Source: an uncultured Candidatus Melainabacteria bacterium
GTDB lineage: Bacteria; Cyanobacteriota; Vampirovibrionia; Gastranaerophilales; Gastranaerophilaceae
Assembly (NCBI GenBank): GCA_934754735.1
Contig: CAKVJE010000034.1
Coordinates: forward strand, 1-17,056
Direction of reading: 5' to 3'
DNA: 17,056 nucleotides
The translations under genes and the position numbers were made by a program. Positions 7,331 through 15,499 of this stretch are shown here, in pieces. Every line of letters begins with the position of its first letter. The first letter of the stretch is position 1. The notes beneath the pieces were generated by a model. That model was given only the letters and a program-made list of their open reading frames with translations. It made no database searches and was not told the DNA's origin.

Positions 7331-8377
7331 TTATACACTCTCTTCTATATATTGTGCAACAATTCCCGCTACTCTTAACGGTAATTCTGAATACTCGCCG
7401 TCATAGGCCTGTGCTATAAACCTTTTTACAAGCGGACGCTCGTTTTTTATAACTTTTTCGATACGCTCACGCGGAATTTCTCTATAAATTCTTAACAAAT
7501 CTCCAAGAACATTTTCTTTTGTGAGTTTGCGCTTTATTGGCAAATACTCTTTCATTTCTTTTAAGCAATCTGTAACCAAATCACCATCAAGATGTGATTC
7601 TAAGTCTGCCATGTTCATGTATTGAGAAATTGCTAATGAATCATTAGAATCAAACTTGTTAAGTATTGTTGTTACTTTATCTTGAGACATCAGTTTCAAC
7701 ACCAATGCTAAAGACATTAATTTCATCTGCTTATTTGTAATTCCTTGTGGAATAGATACCGGTTGTCTGTTAGCAGCTTGTTCACGCGCTTGTTTTCGAT
7801 TAGCTCTGCGTTGTTCTTTTTCTTGACGAGCTTTTTCAGCTTCTGCAGCTTGTTCTTGTTTTAATCTATCTTGCTCAGCTTGAGCTTGTTGTGCCATAGC
7901 ATCAATATTTGACTGACTTTCAGCTTTATTTTTCGTTTCTTCATCAATAAGACCTTTTTGTTGCAACTCTTCAATACTTTGATTATAAACTTTTATAACA
8001 TGATGCTCGACAGCTTGCAGAAGTTGATCCTGCGGGATTTTTCTAATAACGGCTTGTTTAGCCACTTCAAAAATAGTAAATGCGATTTTTTGCATAATAC
8101 TATCCCAATATTGCGGAAGAATACCGGAATGTATCAAGTCGATTGATTTATGGAATGACCATTCAGCAATAATTTGTGTAATAAATACCGCTTGTTCTGC
8201 ATTCAAATTAAGCTGTTGATCATTATAAAGAGCTTCACCTGCTAAAAGAGTAAAATTACCGAGAGTTTTTACGATATATTCTTTTTCTCTATCTTCCAAC
8301 TCCTGCGGAACAAGCTCTTTTGCTTGTTCTGCCATATTTGTAGCAAATCCTTTATAATCAAATCCTTCAATAGGCAT
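7331..8377 (-). CDS. FliG-like/coiled-coil protein in the fliG position
   Basis: 348 aa, soluble, no signal peptide or membrane segment. I cannot name it with certainty. Residues 1-145 are a helical domain I do not recognise; 150-205 form a highly charged Gln/Glu/Arg/Ala coiled coil; 213-348 are helical with segments such as LALVLKLMSQDKVTTIL (223-239) and MADLESHLDGDLVTDCLKEM (256-275). The C-terminal helical spacing recalls the ARM-like N/middle domains of the rotor protein FliG. The EHPQ motif and the charged torque helix of FliG are not seen. It lies immediately upstream of fliH, where fliG normally sits, and is the first gene of the operon, with a clear AAAGGA site. A flagellar/export accessory or divergent rotor component is inference; an unrelated scaffold protein is possible. 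Confidence 0.6.
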   Translation of the reverse strand: MPIEGFDYKGFATNMAEQAKELVPQELEDREKEYIVKTLGNFTLLAGEALYNDQQLNLNAEQAVFITQIIAEWSFHKSIDLIHSGILPQYWDSIMQKIAFTIFEVAKQAVIRKIPQDQLLQAVEHHVIKVYNQSIEELQQKGLIDEETKNKAESQSNIDAMAQQAQAEQDRLKQEQAAEAEKARQEKEQRRANRKQAREQAANRQPVSIPQGITNKQMKLMSLALVLKLMSQDKVTTILNKFDSNDSLAISQYMNMADLESHLDGDLVTDCLKEMKEYLPIKRKLTKENVLGDLLRIYREIPRERIEKVIKNERPLVKRFIAQAYDGEYSELPLRVAGIVAQYIEESV

Positions 8378-8407
8378 AACTTTTCCTTTATATTATATCC
8401 CTATTAT

Positions 8408-8413
8408 ATTATA
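8408..8413 (-). promoter_or_regulatory. Possible -10 of the FliG-like/fliH/flhA/pgeF operon
   Basis: A perfect TATAAT on the minus strand about 30 nt before the first ATG, in a 93-nt gap after dxr. No acceptable -35 is visible at 16-18 nt, and the region is strongly AT-rich, so confidence is low. A small inverted repeat, GATAA/TTATC (8421-8434), lies just upstream. Confidence 0.3.
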
Positions 8414-8470
8414 CATAAGAGATAATTTTTTATCCTCATATATTTAATTGAAAGTTTGCAAAAGTCATGT

Positions 8471-9577
8471 TTAAAACAATTCTCTGGTTTTGCGTCTAAT
8501 TTCTTCATCAACCGCAAAAATTTCATCCAATGTCGGATTACTTATAACAGTATGCTGGGACATCATTTTTTCTACGGAATCAATGATATCAAATAATTTT
8601 ATTTGACCTTTCAAGAACGCAAAAACTGCCTCTTCATTTGATGCATTTAAACAAACGGTTGCAGTTCCTCCAACTCTACCAGCTTCATAAGCTAACTTTA
8701 ATGCCTTAAATTTTTCCCAGTTTGGTTCTTCAAAATCTAAACGCGCAATCTCTGCAAAACTAAAGCTCTTAGACTTTATTCCCTCATAACGTTCGGGATA
8801 CGTAATTGCATATTGTATTGGAATATGCATACTAGGTAAACCGAGTTGTGCAATTACACTACCATCAACATATTCTATTGCAGAATGCACAATACTTTGC
8901 GGATGAACAACCACTTGTATATCATCATAATCCATGCCGAACAAATAATGCGCTTCTATAACTTCTAACCCTTTGTTCATAAGAGTTGCACTATCAACAG
9001 TAATTTTGCGTCCCATATTCCAACGCGGATGAGCTAACGCTTGTTCTACTGTTGCATTTTTCATATCTTCAACAGTTTTCTTTAAGAATGGACCGCCGGA
9101 TGCTGTAATAATAAGTTTGTCTACTTGCGCAATATCTTTAATGCATTGATGAATAGCACAATGTTCACTATCTACGGGGATAATCTTCACTCCTTTAGAT
9201 TTAGCAAGGTTCATAACAATATCACCCGCCATTACAAGAGTTTCTTTGTTGGCTAAAGCGATATCAATTCCATTGTTAATCGCTGTTATTGTAGGTCTTA
9301 AACCTATTCTCCCAGACACAGCAACTAAAATAATATCGTTTTCTTTGTTTGAACAAATTTCATCTAAGCTCAAAGGTATAGCACCTTCAATTTTGCTTAT
9401 ATCTTCTGCATAAGCATATTTAGGTTTAAATCTTTTTATTTGTTCATTTAGAAGCTCCGTATTTCCACCTGCTGTCAAAGCTAATATTTCAAATTTGTCC
9501 TGTAATTTTTCAATAACTTCTAAGGCTTGACGTCCTATAGAACCTGTAGAACCTAATATACTTATCTTTCTCTTCAT
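8471..9577 (-). CDS. dxr: 1-deoxy-D-xylulose 5-phosphate reductoisomerase
   Basis: 368 aa, slightly shorter than the usual 380-400. It converts DXP to MEP with NADPH and a divalent metal, the second step of the non-mevalonate isoprenoid pathway, in the cytoplasm. Seen: the NADPH-binding GSTGSIGRQA (9-18), ANKETLV (109-115), PVDSEH with metal ligands Asp136 and Glu138, TASGGPF (158-164), and HPRWNMGRKITVDSATLMNK (183-202) followed by GLE with metal ligand Glu205. All catalytic positions are intact. The start is supported by AGAGGA 6 nt upstream, which lies within the last codons of rfbD; only 1 nt separates that stop from this ATG. It is the last gene of the GT2/rfbC/rfbD/dxr run. A link to polyprenyl-phosphate carriers used by the neighbouring transferases is inference. 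Confidence 0.97.
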   Translation of the reverse strand: MKRKISILGSTGSIGRQALEVIEKLQDKFEILALTAGGNTELLNEQIKRFKPKYAYAEDISKIEGAIPLSLDEICSNKENDIILVAVSGRIGLRPTITAINNGIDIALANKETLVMAGDIVMNLAKSKGVKIIPVDSEHCAIHQCIKDIAQVDKLIITASGGPFLKKTVEDMKNATVEQALAHPRWNMGRKITVDSATLMNKGLEVIEAHYLFGMDYDDIQVVVHPQSIVHSAIEYVDGSVIAQLGLPSMHIPIQYAITYPERYEGIKSKSFSFAEIARLDFEEPNWEKFKALKLAYEAGRVGGTATVCLNASNEEAVFAFLKGQIKLFDIIDSVEKMMSQHTVISNPTLDEIFAVDEEIRRKTRELF

Positions 9578-9578
9578 T

Positions 9579-10403
9579 TTATTCCTCTATTCTTAAATCT
9601 AAATAATCATGCAAAGCTTGCTTCCAATTTCTGCAAATTTTATGATTGTTCATCGCGCTGTATTGCGGTCTTTTTGCTGGTCTTGGATAATCTTCAGTTT
9701 TACAAGGTTGCAAATTCACGCTTATATCTAAATATTCAAATATTTCTTTTGCAAACTCATACCAACTTGTTTGACCGCTTCCACAAATATGATACGTGCC
9801 GTATTCAAACTCTTCCAGCATTTTAATAATACCATTAGCAAGCTCAACAGTCCATGTCGGACAACCGATTTGATCATTTACAACTTTTAGAATTTCGTCA
9901 TTTTTATGAGCAATCATTGTTTCTACAAAATTCTTTCCATGATGACCGTAAAGCCAACTGGTGCGCGCAATATAATAATCTTTACAGTATTTTTTTACAA
10001 CTTCTTCACCTTGAAACTTTGTTAATCCGTAGTTATTTATCGGATTTGGTTTGTCATCAACCTCATAAGGAGCTTGTTTTTTACCATCAAAAATATAATC
10101 TGTTGAAACATAAACTAATATTGCATCATTTTTAGCACAAGCTTTTGCGACATTTTCCGTGCCGACTACATTAATCAATTTAGCTTGCTCAAATTCTTCT
10201 TCAGCCTTATCGACATTTGTGTAAGCCGCGCAATGGATTACAACATCCGGCTTCTCATTTGACATAACTTTATGTGTTAATAATTCATTTATAATATCTA
10301 AATTATTAATATCAGTTTCAATTACTTCATAGTCTAAATCTTCCAGAATAGGGCATAAATCTTGCCCAAGCATGCCATTAGCACCTGTTACTAAGACTTT
10401 CAT
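9579..10403 (-). CDS. rfbD: dTDP-4-dehydrorhamnose reductase
   Basis: 274 aa, a short-chain dehydrogenase/reductase (RmlD) doing the last step of dTDP-L-rhamnose synthesis: NAD(P)H-dependent reduction of dTDP-4-dehydro-L-rhamnose. Seen: the Rossmann motif GANGMLGQDL (7-16), HCAAYTNVDKAEEE (57-70), catalytic STDYIFDG (100-107), the YGLTK active-site Tyr125/Lys129 pair, and the substrate-loop DYPRPAKRPQYSAM (238-251) typical of RmlD. The family is usually 280-300 aa, so it is a little short but complete. Its ATG overlaps the rfbC stop as ATGA, with AAGGAG a few nt upstream, so the two are coupled. The rfbA and rfbB genes, which supply the earlier steps, are not in the window. Confidence 0.94.
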   Translation of the reverse strand: MKVLVTGANGMLGQDLCPILEDLDYEVIETDINNLDIINELLTHKVMSNEKPDVVIHCAAYTNVDKAEEEFEQAKLINVVGTENVAKACAKNDAILVYVSTDYIFDGKKQAPYEVDDKPNPINNYGLTKFQGEEVVKKYCKDYYIARTSWLYGHHGKNFVETMIAHKNDEILKVVNDQIGCPTWTVELANGIIKMLEEFEYGTYHICGSGQTSWYEFAKEIFEYLDISVNLQPCKTEDYPRPAKRPQYSAMNNHKICRNWKQALHDYLDLRIEE

Positions 10404-10942
10404 AAAATCTCCTTCAATCTTGGTTGATTTTTATCTTTTTCTGACAAAATAGGCTCAAAATCAATTCCCCAATCAATATTAAGATCCTCATCATTCCAAA
10501 AAATGCCTCTATCAGCTTGTGGAGCGTATTCGTTTGAAGTCTTGTAGATTAATTCTGCGCAATCTGATAGCACAACAAAACCATGCGCAAAACCTTCAGG
10601 TATAAAAAGCATGTGCTTATTTTCTTCCGAAAGTTCAACTCGTACATATTTAGCAAATGTTGGAGAATCTTTGCGAATATCAACCGCTACATCATAGATT
10701 CTCCCTTTTATACATCTAACAAGCTTTACTTGAGCAAATGGAGCTTCTTGATAGTGCAAACCTCTTAAAACGCCTTTTGTTGAGCTGGAATGATTATCTT
10801 GTACAAAATCTGTATTGATTCCATTTTTTACAAAATCAGATTTCTTATAAGTTTCCATAAAAAAGCCACGATTATCACCAAAGACTTTTGGTTTAATCAA
10901 TATAACATCCGAAATTACTTGTTTTTCAAATTCAAAAGGCAT
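10400..10942 (-). CDS. rfbC: dTDP-4-dehydrorhamnose 3,5-epimerase
   Basis: 180 aa, standard length for RmlC. This cupin enzyme epimerises C3 and C5 of dTDP-4-dehydro-6-deoxy-glucose. Seen: DNRGFFMETY (23-32) for substrate binding, GVLRGLHYQ (57-65) with catalytic His63, VKLVRCIKGRIYDVAVDIR (72-90), PEGFAHGF (115-122), ELIYKTSNEY (130-139) with active-site Tyr, and ILSEKD with Asp170. Cytoplasmic. No clear Shine-Dalgarno precedes the ATG; a TAAAAT element lies 6 nt upstream, so a weak internal promoter with a near-leaderless transcript cannot be excluded. It follows the GT2 gene by 23 nt and overlaps rfbD by 4 nt. Confidence 0.95.
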   Translation of the reverse strand: MPFEFEKQVISDVILIKPKVFGDNRGFFMETYKKSDFVKNGINTDFVQDNHSSSTKGVLRGLHYQEAPFAQVKLVRCIKGRIYDVAVDIRKDSPTFAKYVRVELSEENKHMLFIPEGFAHGFVVLSDCAELIYKTSNEYAPQADRGIFWNDEDLNIDWGIDFEPILSEKDKNQPRLKEIL

Positions 10943-10965
10943 AAGTTTATTTTAACATAAAATGT

Positions 10966-11913
10966 CTACACATTTTTATTACACTCAATTCGTTTCAGAC
11001 GAGTTTGCACATCTTCCATAATTTTTCTATTAATAGATAATAAATCACCAATTATCGCAATTATTGCAACCTGAACCGCTGAAATCAAAAATACAGCGGC
11101 GAAAATAAGCGATTGTACATGGCCATTTCCGAAACCTTGGTAAAAATAGTATAAAAATCTCACAACTAAAATCAATCCAAAAAATCCAAGCATGCCGGCA
11201 ATTGTAATGAAAAATCTAAACGGGCGATACACAATAAACATCCGAATTGTTGTTTTCATAGATTTAAAAATATAATCAAAAATATTTTTGACTAATTTCG
11301 ACTCTCTCAGTTTTTCATTAACATGAATTGGTACAGATACAACTTTTAATCCCTTTGCATTTGCCTGTAGCAAAGTTTCCATCGTATAAGTATAATTATC
11401 AAATACATTAAGTTTTATCGCGGCTTCTTTTGAAAAAGCTCTGAACCCGCTCGGAGCATCTTCTACCTGAGTTGAAGACAAAAGCCTTAATACAAAAGAA
11501 CCGAGTTTTTGAAACATCTTTTTTAGTGGAGAAAATTCTTTTATTGATAAAATATCTCTTGCTCCGACCACAATATCTGCCTTATGTTCCAACAAAGGAT
11601 TTATAAGTTTTTCAATATCATCCGCACAATATTGATTATCAGCATCTGTATTTACTATAATATCAGCACCACGGTTTAGAGCTACCTGCAAACCTACTCT
11701 AAATGCGTTCGCTAAACCCTTATTAGGCTTTATATCAACAACACTCGCACCAAAGTGTTTTGCTATATTGGCAGATTTATCGGTTGAACCATCATTAATT
11801 ACTAAAACCTCAATTTCGTCTACTCCGCAAACAACTTTAGGTAAAGCTTCAAGCGTAGTTAAAAGAGTTTCTTCTTCATTAAAACAAGGTATTTGAATAA
11901 TTAATTTTGTCAT
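10966..11913 (-). CDS. GT2 glycosyltransferase, polyprenyl-phosphate (DPM1/GtrB-like) type
   Basis: 315 aa from the ATG at 11913. Seen: a GT-A catalytic domain with IPCFNEEE (8-15), VINDGSTD (38-45), TDADNQ (89-94, the metal-binding DxD-type motif), VVGAR (115-119) and APSGFRAFS (153-161), then two C-terminal membrane helices (about 233-256 and 267-290). This architecture is that of transferases that load a sugar from a nucleotide donor onto polyprenyl phosphate at the inner face of the membrane. The sugar is not predictable from sequence. A frame to 11949 would need a TTG and would run through the promoter, so ATG was chosen. The -10 lies only 7 nt upstream, implying a leaderless mRNA. It is divergent from a GT-C transferase that could use its product. 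Confidence 0.9.
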   Translation of the reverse strand: MTKLIIQIPCFNEEETLLTTLEALPKVVCGVDEIEVLVINDGSTDKSANIAKHFGASVVDIKPNKGLANAFRVGLQVALNRGADIIVNTDADNQYCADDIEKLINPLLEHKADIVVGARDILSIKEFSPLKKMFQKLGSFVLRLLSSTQVEDAPSGFRAFSKEAAIKLNVFDNYTYTMETLLQANAKGLKVVSVPIHVNEKLRESKLVKNIFDYIFKSMKTTIRMFIVYRPFRFFITIAGMLGFFGLILVVRFLYYFYQGFGNGHVQSLIFAAVFLISAVQVAIIAIIGDLLSINRKIMEDVQTRLKRIECNKNV

Positions 11914-11920
11914 GTAAAAT

Positions 11921-11949
11921 ATTATATATAAAGATAAGGGGAGTCGCAA
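11921..11949 (-). promoter_or_regulatory. Promoter of the GT2/rfbC/rfbD/dxr operon, apparently leaderless
   Basis: On the minus strand TTGCGA (-35, 11949-11944), a 17-nt spacer and TATAAT (-10, 11926-11921). The ATG begins 7 nt after the -10, where transcription itself should start, and no Shine-Dalgarno is present. The promoter fills the whole 39-nt gap to the divergent gene. Confidence 0.55.
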
Positions 11950-11952
11950 GGA

Positions 11953-13404
11953 GTGATATTTTTTATTGCGCTATTCGGGCTTTTGCTCAGATTAAGTTTT
12001 ATAAACAAACCGGAAGGTTTATGGAATGATGAATACGTAAGCTGGTATGTTGCGAACACTCCTTTTCAAGAAGGCTTTTGGCAAGAAGTTTTAAAACAAT
12101 GTCACATGCCGTTATATTATTTATTCCTTAAACCTTTTGCAAGTTGTTCGGATATTGTTTTACGTTTAACTTCTGTTGTCGTTGGAGTTTTAGCGATTTT
12201 TGCAATGTATTTTGCAGGAAAAGAATTTTCCAAAAAAGTGGGATTATGTTCCGCTACAATAACTTCTATATTATCTTTTTTAATTTATTATTCGCAAGAA
12301 GTTCGATTTTATTCATTGTTATTTTTATTTTCAGCACTCGGACTTTTGGCAACAATAAGGTATATTAAGAATTCAAACCGCCAAAATCTTTTGTTTTATC
12401 TTTTTTCAATGGCGCTAATTCTTTTTACACACGTACTTGGCGGGATTTTTGTTTTATTCAACACACTTTATGTAACTTACAAAAAGAAGTATTTTTCTAA
12501 AAAAATTGCTCTTGTTTTTTTACTGGGATTTCTTTTAATCTTGCCATTTGGTTTAAATATTATAAAAATGCTTCCAACTTCACAATGGTGGGGACATTTT
12601 AGTTATACAAATATTTTGTTTTTGTTTACAGATTATTTTTCACCTATTCTAACAAACAATGTAAATGCGCCGACTGTATTTTTCTACGATAAATCTAAAG
12701 CAATATGGATGTTATTACCTTGTCTTGTAATATTCTACCCGTTCTTTTCAGGTCTAAAAAAAGCAAAAGGATATTCTGTTGTTGCTTTTCTAACTGTTTT
12801 AATTCTATCAATATTAGCATTAAACGGAAAAATCGTTTTCATTACAAAATACTCGATTGAAATTTTGCCGATTTTAATTCTTATTCTTGCACTAGGTTTT
12901 GAAAAATTGAAAAAACTCGGCAATGCTTTATTCGCGATATTCATAATAATTCATTTGGCAGCATTTTTTACTCCTAATTATGTAACAAAACTACCACGCG
13001 CAGAGGGGAATCGAATTCCGGCAGAAATTATTAACGCAAGAAATCCCAAAAACATAGTTTTTACTTATTATGAGCCAAATCGCTTTAACAGATATGTTGA
13101 TTTAAGTGATAAGAATGTGCTTTACATAAGTAAAATCAATCGTTTTGAATACAAAAATTCTCCAGAACTAATTTTAACAAGTATAAAGCCAAATGAAACA
13201 GTATCAGTCATATTTTTGGACAGCGTAAGCTTTTTTAATGAAGATTACATTAATAAACACAAGGATGATAAAAACATTCCGGAAATGTTTTTAACTTTTT
13301 CACACATAAAAAATGAATTAATTAAAGCTTTGGATAAAGATTTTACACATTTTAAAGTCGATAAAATGGGCGCTTGGACTGTAATTAGCGCAACTAAAAA
13401 ATAA
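11953..13404 (+). CDS. GT-C membrane glycosyltransferase (ArnT/PMT-like)
   Basis: 483 aa, around ten or more hydrophobic segments to about residue 335, then a C-terminal non-membrane domain (about 345-483). Seen: LWNDEYVSWY (23-32) with the acidic Asp26/Glu27 pair of the first external loop, HMPLYYLFLKPF (51-62), and YYSQEVRFYSLLFLFSALG (112-130), a sequence typical of GT39/GT83-type (PMT_2) enzymes that use a polyprenyl-phosphate sugar donor outside the inner membrane. The acceptor is unknown (lipid, glycan or protein). The start is GTG; the only strong Shine-Dalgarno, AAGGAG (11948-11953), overlaps that GTG, so translation may begin at an unusual downstream codon such as ATT at 11965. An upstream stop (11935) excludes a longer reading. 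The divergent GT2 gene is the likely donor-making partner. Confidence 0.85.
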   Translation: MIFFIALFGLLLRLSFINKPEGLWNDEYVSWYVANTPFQEGFWQEVLKQCHMPLYYLFLKPFASCSDIVLRLTSVVVGVLAIFAMYFAGKEFSKKVGLCSATITSILSFLIYYSQEVRFYSLLFLFSALGLLATIRYIKNSNRQNLLFYLFSMALILFTHVLGGIFVLFNTLYVTYKKKYFSKKIALVFLLGFLLILPFGLNIIKMLPTSQWWGHFSYTNILFLFTDYFSPILTNNVNAPTVFFYDKSKAIWMLLPCLVIFYPFFSGLKKAKGYSVVAFLTVLILSILALNGKIVFITKYSIEILPILILILALGFEKLKKLGNALFAIFIIIHLAAFFTPNYVTKLPRAEGNRIPAEIINARNPKNIVFTYYEPNRFNRYVDLSDKNVLYISKINRFEYKNSPELILTSIKPNETVSVIFLDSVSFFNEDYINKHKDDKNIPEMFLTFSHIKNELIKALDKDFTHFKVDKMGAWTVISATKK

Positions 13405-13490
13405 TAAATAAGATACTATTGTAAATTTTTATTAAAATTAGGCAATTTCAATCCTTTAGGATTCTTTAGAGGCATACAAGGAGATTTGTA

Positions 13491-15494
13491 ATGAAGATAA
13501 ATCTATTTAGTGAAAAACAAGTACAAAAAATAAAGAGATTCGTTAGTGAAACGAGTAAGGAATCTGATGAAAAAGTTGATAAAATTCTGGAGAAAATCCC
13601 AAGTAGCGTCAAGTTAGCGGCATTAACAGCAATGTTTTTATTACCAACTATGGGCATTGTAAAAACTTGTAATAATTCTAACAATAACAATATTGAAATA
13701 GTTGAAACTCCAAATGATACAATTGATAAAAGAAAATATTTAGATATTACTCCTAAATCTAAGTATACAGCAATTAGTGGTGACAATTTTTATAAAATTG
13801 CGAAAAATCATAATGTTTCTATGATGAGACTTTTGAAAGAAAATAATTTAAAATTCACAGATACTCTTCAAATTGGAGATACACTTATTATTCCTGAAAG
13901 TTACACAATAAAAAATGTCAAAAATGCTGATGATGTAATGAATTTAATGGGTTTTGACAAAGATTTTTTAAACGGTTTTATTGGAATGGAAGGTTTTAGA
14001 AATGATATTTATATTGATATAAATGGTAATAAAACAATTGGCATTGGGCATTATATACCAGAAGGAACAGATTTTCCTAAAACCCATTTGACAGATGAAG
14101 AAGTCTACGCGCTTTTTGCAGAAGATTTAATGAAATTTGATTTAAACTTAGAAGCAATTCTTGAAAAAGAAAACTATAAAAAAATACCTAAACACATTAA
14201 AGCATCATTACTTGATTATGCTTTTAATAGAGGTGAAGGTGCAATATCACAAGATGAGACATTAAGAAATGCGCTCACAAAAGGTGATTACACAACAGCT
14301 ATTGCCAACATGACAAGAGACTACTATCTTAATAACAATAACGAAAAAATTGTTGCCAGCGGTTTATGCAAACGTCGTTTATTTGATATGGCAAATGCTT
14401 GTAAGAGCTTTAAAAATGGAGTACCGGATAAAGTTTTAAATTCTGCAAAAAAAATTTATCAACGTGGTCTTGAAGCAATGGAACGAGAAGTTAAAACCGG
14501 AATTATAACAAAAGATTCATATCCAAATGTAAAGGCTGAATATAAGGCGTTAGCTTACATGTGGTATGATGGAAAGATTGGAGAACAATCAATTCTTGTT
14601 AATATAAAAAAGACTGTAAAAGCAAAACTTTCGTCTACCCTCAAAAATGATAATTCGCAAAAAATTAAAGTTCGTGGAACAACAACAGATTTTACGGTTA
14701 ATTCACTTTATGATAACTGGGATAAAAATGCAAAAGCTCATTTACGGAATGTAAAACGCCCAATGCCTGTTATTGATAAAAATGGAAATATTAAAGCATT
14801 GGTAGAAGTTCTAAAACCTTTAAAAAAAGGAGCACTTTCAGGAAAAACAATTATTATCAATCCTGGGCATGGCGGTGCAATGAACAAAATTGAAAATAAC
14901 GGAAAGATAAATGTTAACTTTGACCCCGGAACCAGTAATGCTGTTATGAGTTCTAAAAATCCAAATCTCGAAACAAATGAATTTATCGGCAATGGCGGTA
15001 AATCCTTAGAAGAATGGGTGGTTAATGAACGTATTGCGCGTCAATTAACAGATAAAATTCGAAACGCCGGTGGAAATGTAGTTTTTGTACAAGGATCTGT
15101 TTATAGTGCGCAAGACGCAATAAGAGAAATTCAAAGTAAACAAAAAATTAATATGATAATAAGTTTACATAGTAATTCCGCAGGAGAAGCTCGTGGAATT
15201 CATATATTTGGCAATAAACGTGGTGGAGTAATTGACCAAAGTGATAAAAAATTAGCCGACGCAATTACATCAAAAATGAATGAGCACAGTTGGTTTAAAG
15301 GAATTACAAAATCTGCCTATCAATCATTAGGCGTTTTATCTCTTGATGCAAATAAAACTTCCCCAATTCCGGCTGTTTTAATTGAAACCGGTAACCTTAA
15401 GAATGAAAAAGATGTTGCCAATCTTAATTCCTCAGCATTCAAAACTCAGATGGTAGAATCCATTTTTACTAGCATTCAAGATTATTTAAAATAA
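13491..15494 (+). CDS. Multidomain peptidoglycan hydrolase: LysM, GH24 lysozyme, N-acetylmuramoyl-L-alanine amidase
   Basis: 667 aa. Seen in order: a charged N-terminus (1-40), one hydrophobic segment (about 41-58) that would act as a membrane anchor or late signal sequence, an Asn-rich linker, a LysM domain (91-136, with SGDNFYKIAKNHNVSMMRLL), a GH24 phage-type lysozyme domain (about 150-305), an unassigned helical region (310-445), and a C-terminal Amidase_3 domain (451-665). In GH24 the triad is intact with T4-lysozyme spacing: Glu167, Asp176, Thr182, within TIGIGH. In the amidase the zinc ligands His460 (NPGHGG), Glu513 (VNER) and His560 (SLHSN) and catalytic Glu632 (IETGN) are present. 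It should cut both glycan strands and stem peptides. AAGGAG precedes the ATG by about 8 nt. The combination of two catalytic domains is uncommon in a chromosomal cell-wall enzyme. Confidence 0.92.
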   Translation: MKINLFSEKQVQKIKRFVSETSKESDEKVDKILEKIPSSVKLAALTAMFLLPTMGIVKTCNNSNNNNIEIVETPNDTIDKRKYLDITPKSKYTAISGDNFYKIAKNHNVSMMRLLKENNLKFTDTLQIGDTLIIPESYTIKNVKNADDVMNLMGFDKDFLNGFIGMEGFRNDIYIDINGNKTIGIGHYIPEGTDFPKTHLTDEEVYALFAEDLMKFDLNLEAILEKENYKKIPKHIKASLLDYAFNRGEGAISQDETLRNALTKGDYTTAIANMTRDYYLNNNNEKIVASGLCKRRLFDMANACKSFKNGVPDKVLNSAKKIYQRGLEAMEREVKTGIITKDSYPNVKAEYKALAYMWYDGKIGEQSILVNIKKTVKAKLSSTLKNDNSQKIKVRGTTTDFTVNSLYDNWDKNAKAHLRNVKRPMPVIDKNGNIKALVEVLKPLKKGALSGKTIIINPGHGGAMNKIENNGKINVNFDPGTSNAVMSSKNPNLETNEFIGNGGKSLEEWVVNERIARQLTDKIRNAGGNVVFVQGSVYSAQDAIREIQSKQKINMIISLHSNSAGEARGIHIFGNKRGGVIDQSDKKLADAITSKMNEHSWFKGITKSAYQSLGVLSLDANKTSPIPAVLIETGNLKNEKDVANLNSSAFKTQMVESIFTSIQDYLK

Positions 15495-15499
15495 TAAAA

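Noticed and set aside
13450..13463. AATCC/GGATT hairpin upstream of the hydrolase gene
   Set aside because: Only 5 bp with a 4-nt loop and no U-tract; too weak to call a terminator or regulatory element.
13404..13490. A promoter for the hydrolase gene
   Set aside because: TAAAAT and TAGGAT are present but neither has an acceptable -35 at 16-18 nt, so no promoter is called.
13466..13786. A 106-codon minus-strand open frame
   Set aside because: It covers the start of the well-supported hydrolase gene in antisense and its apparent membrane helices mirror AT-rich Lys/Asn codons.
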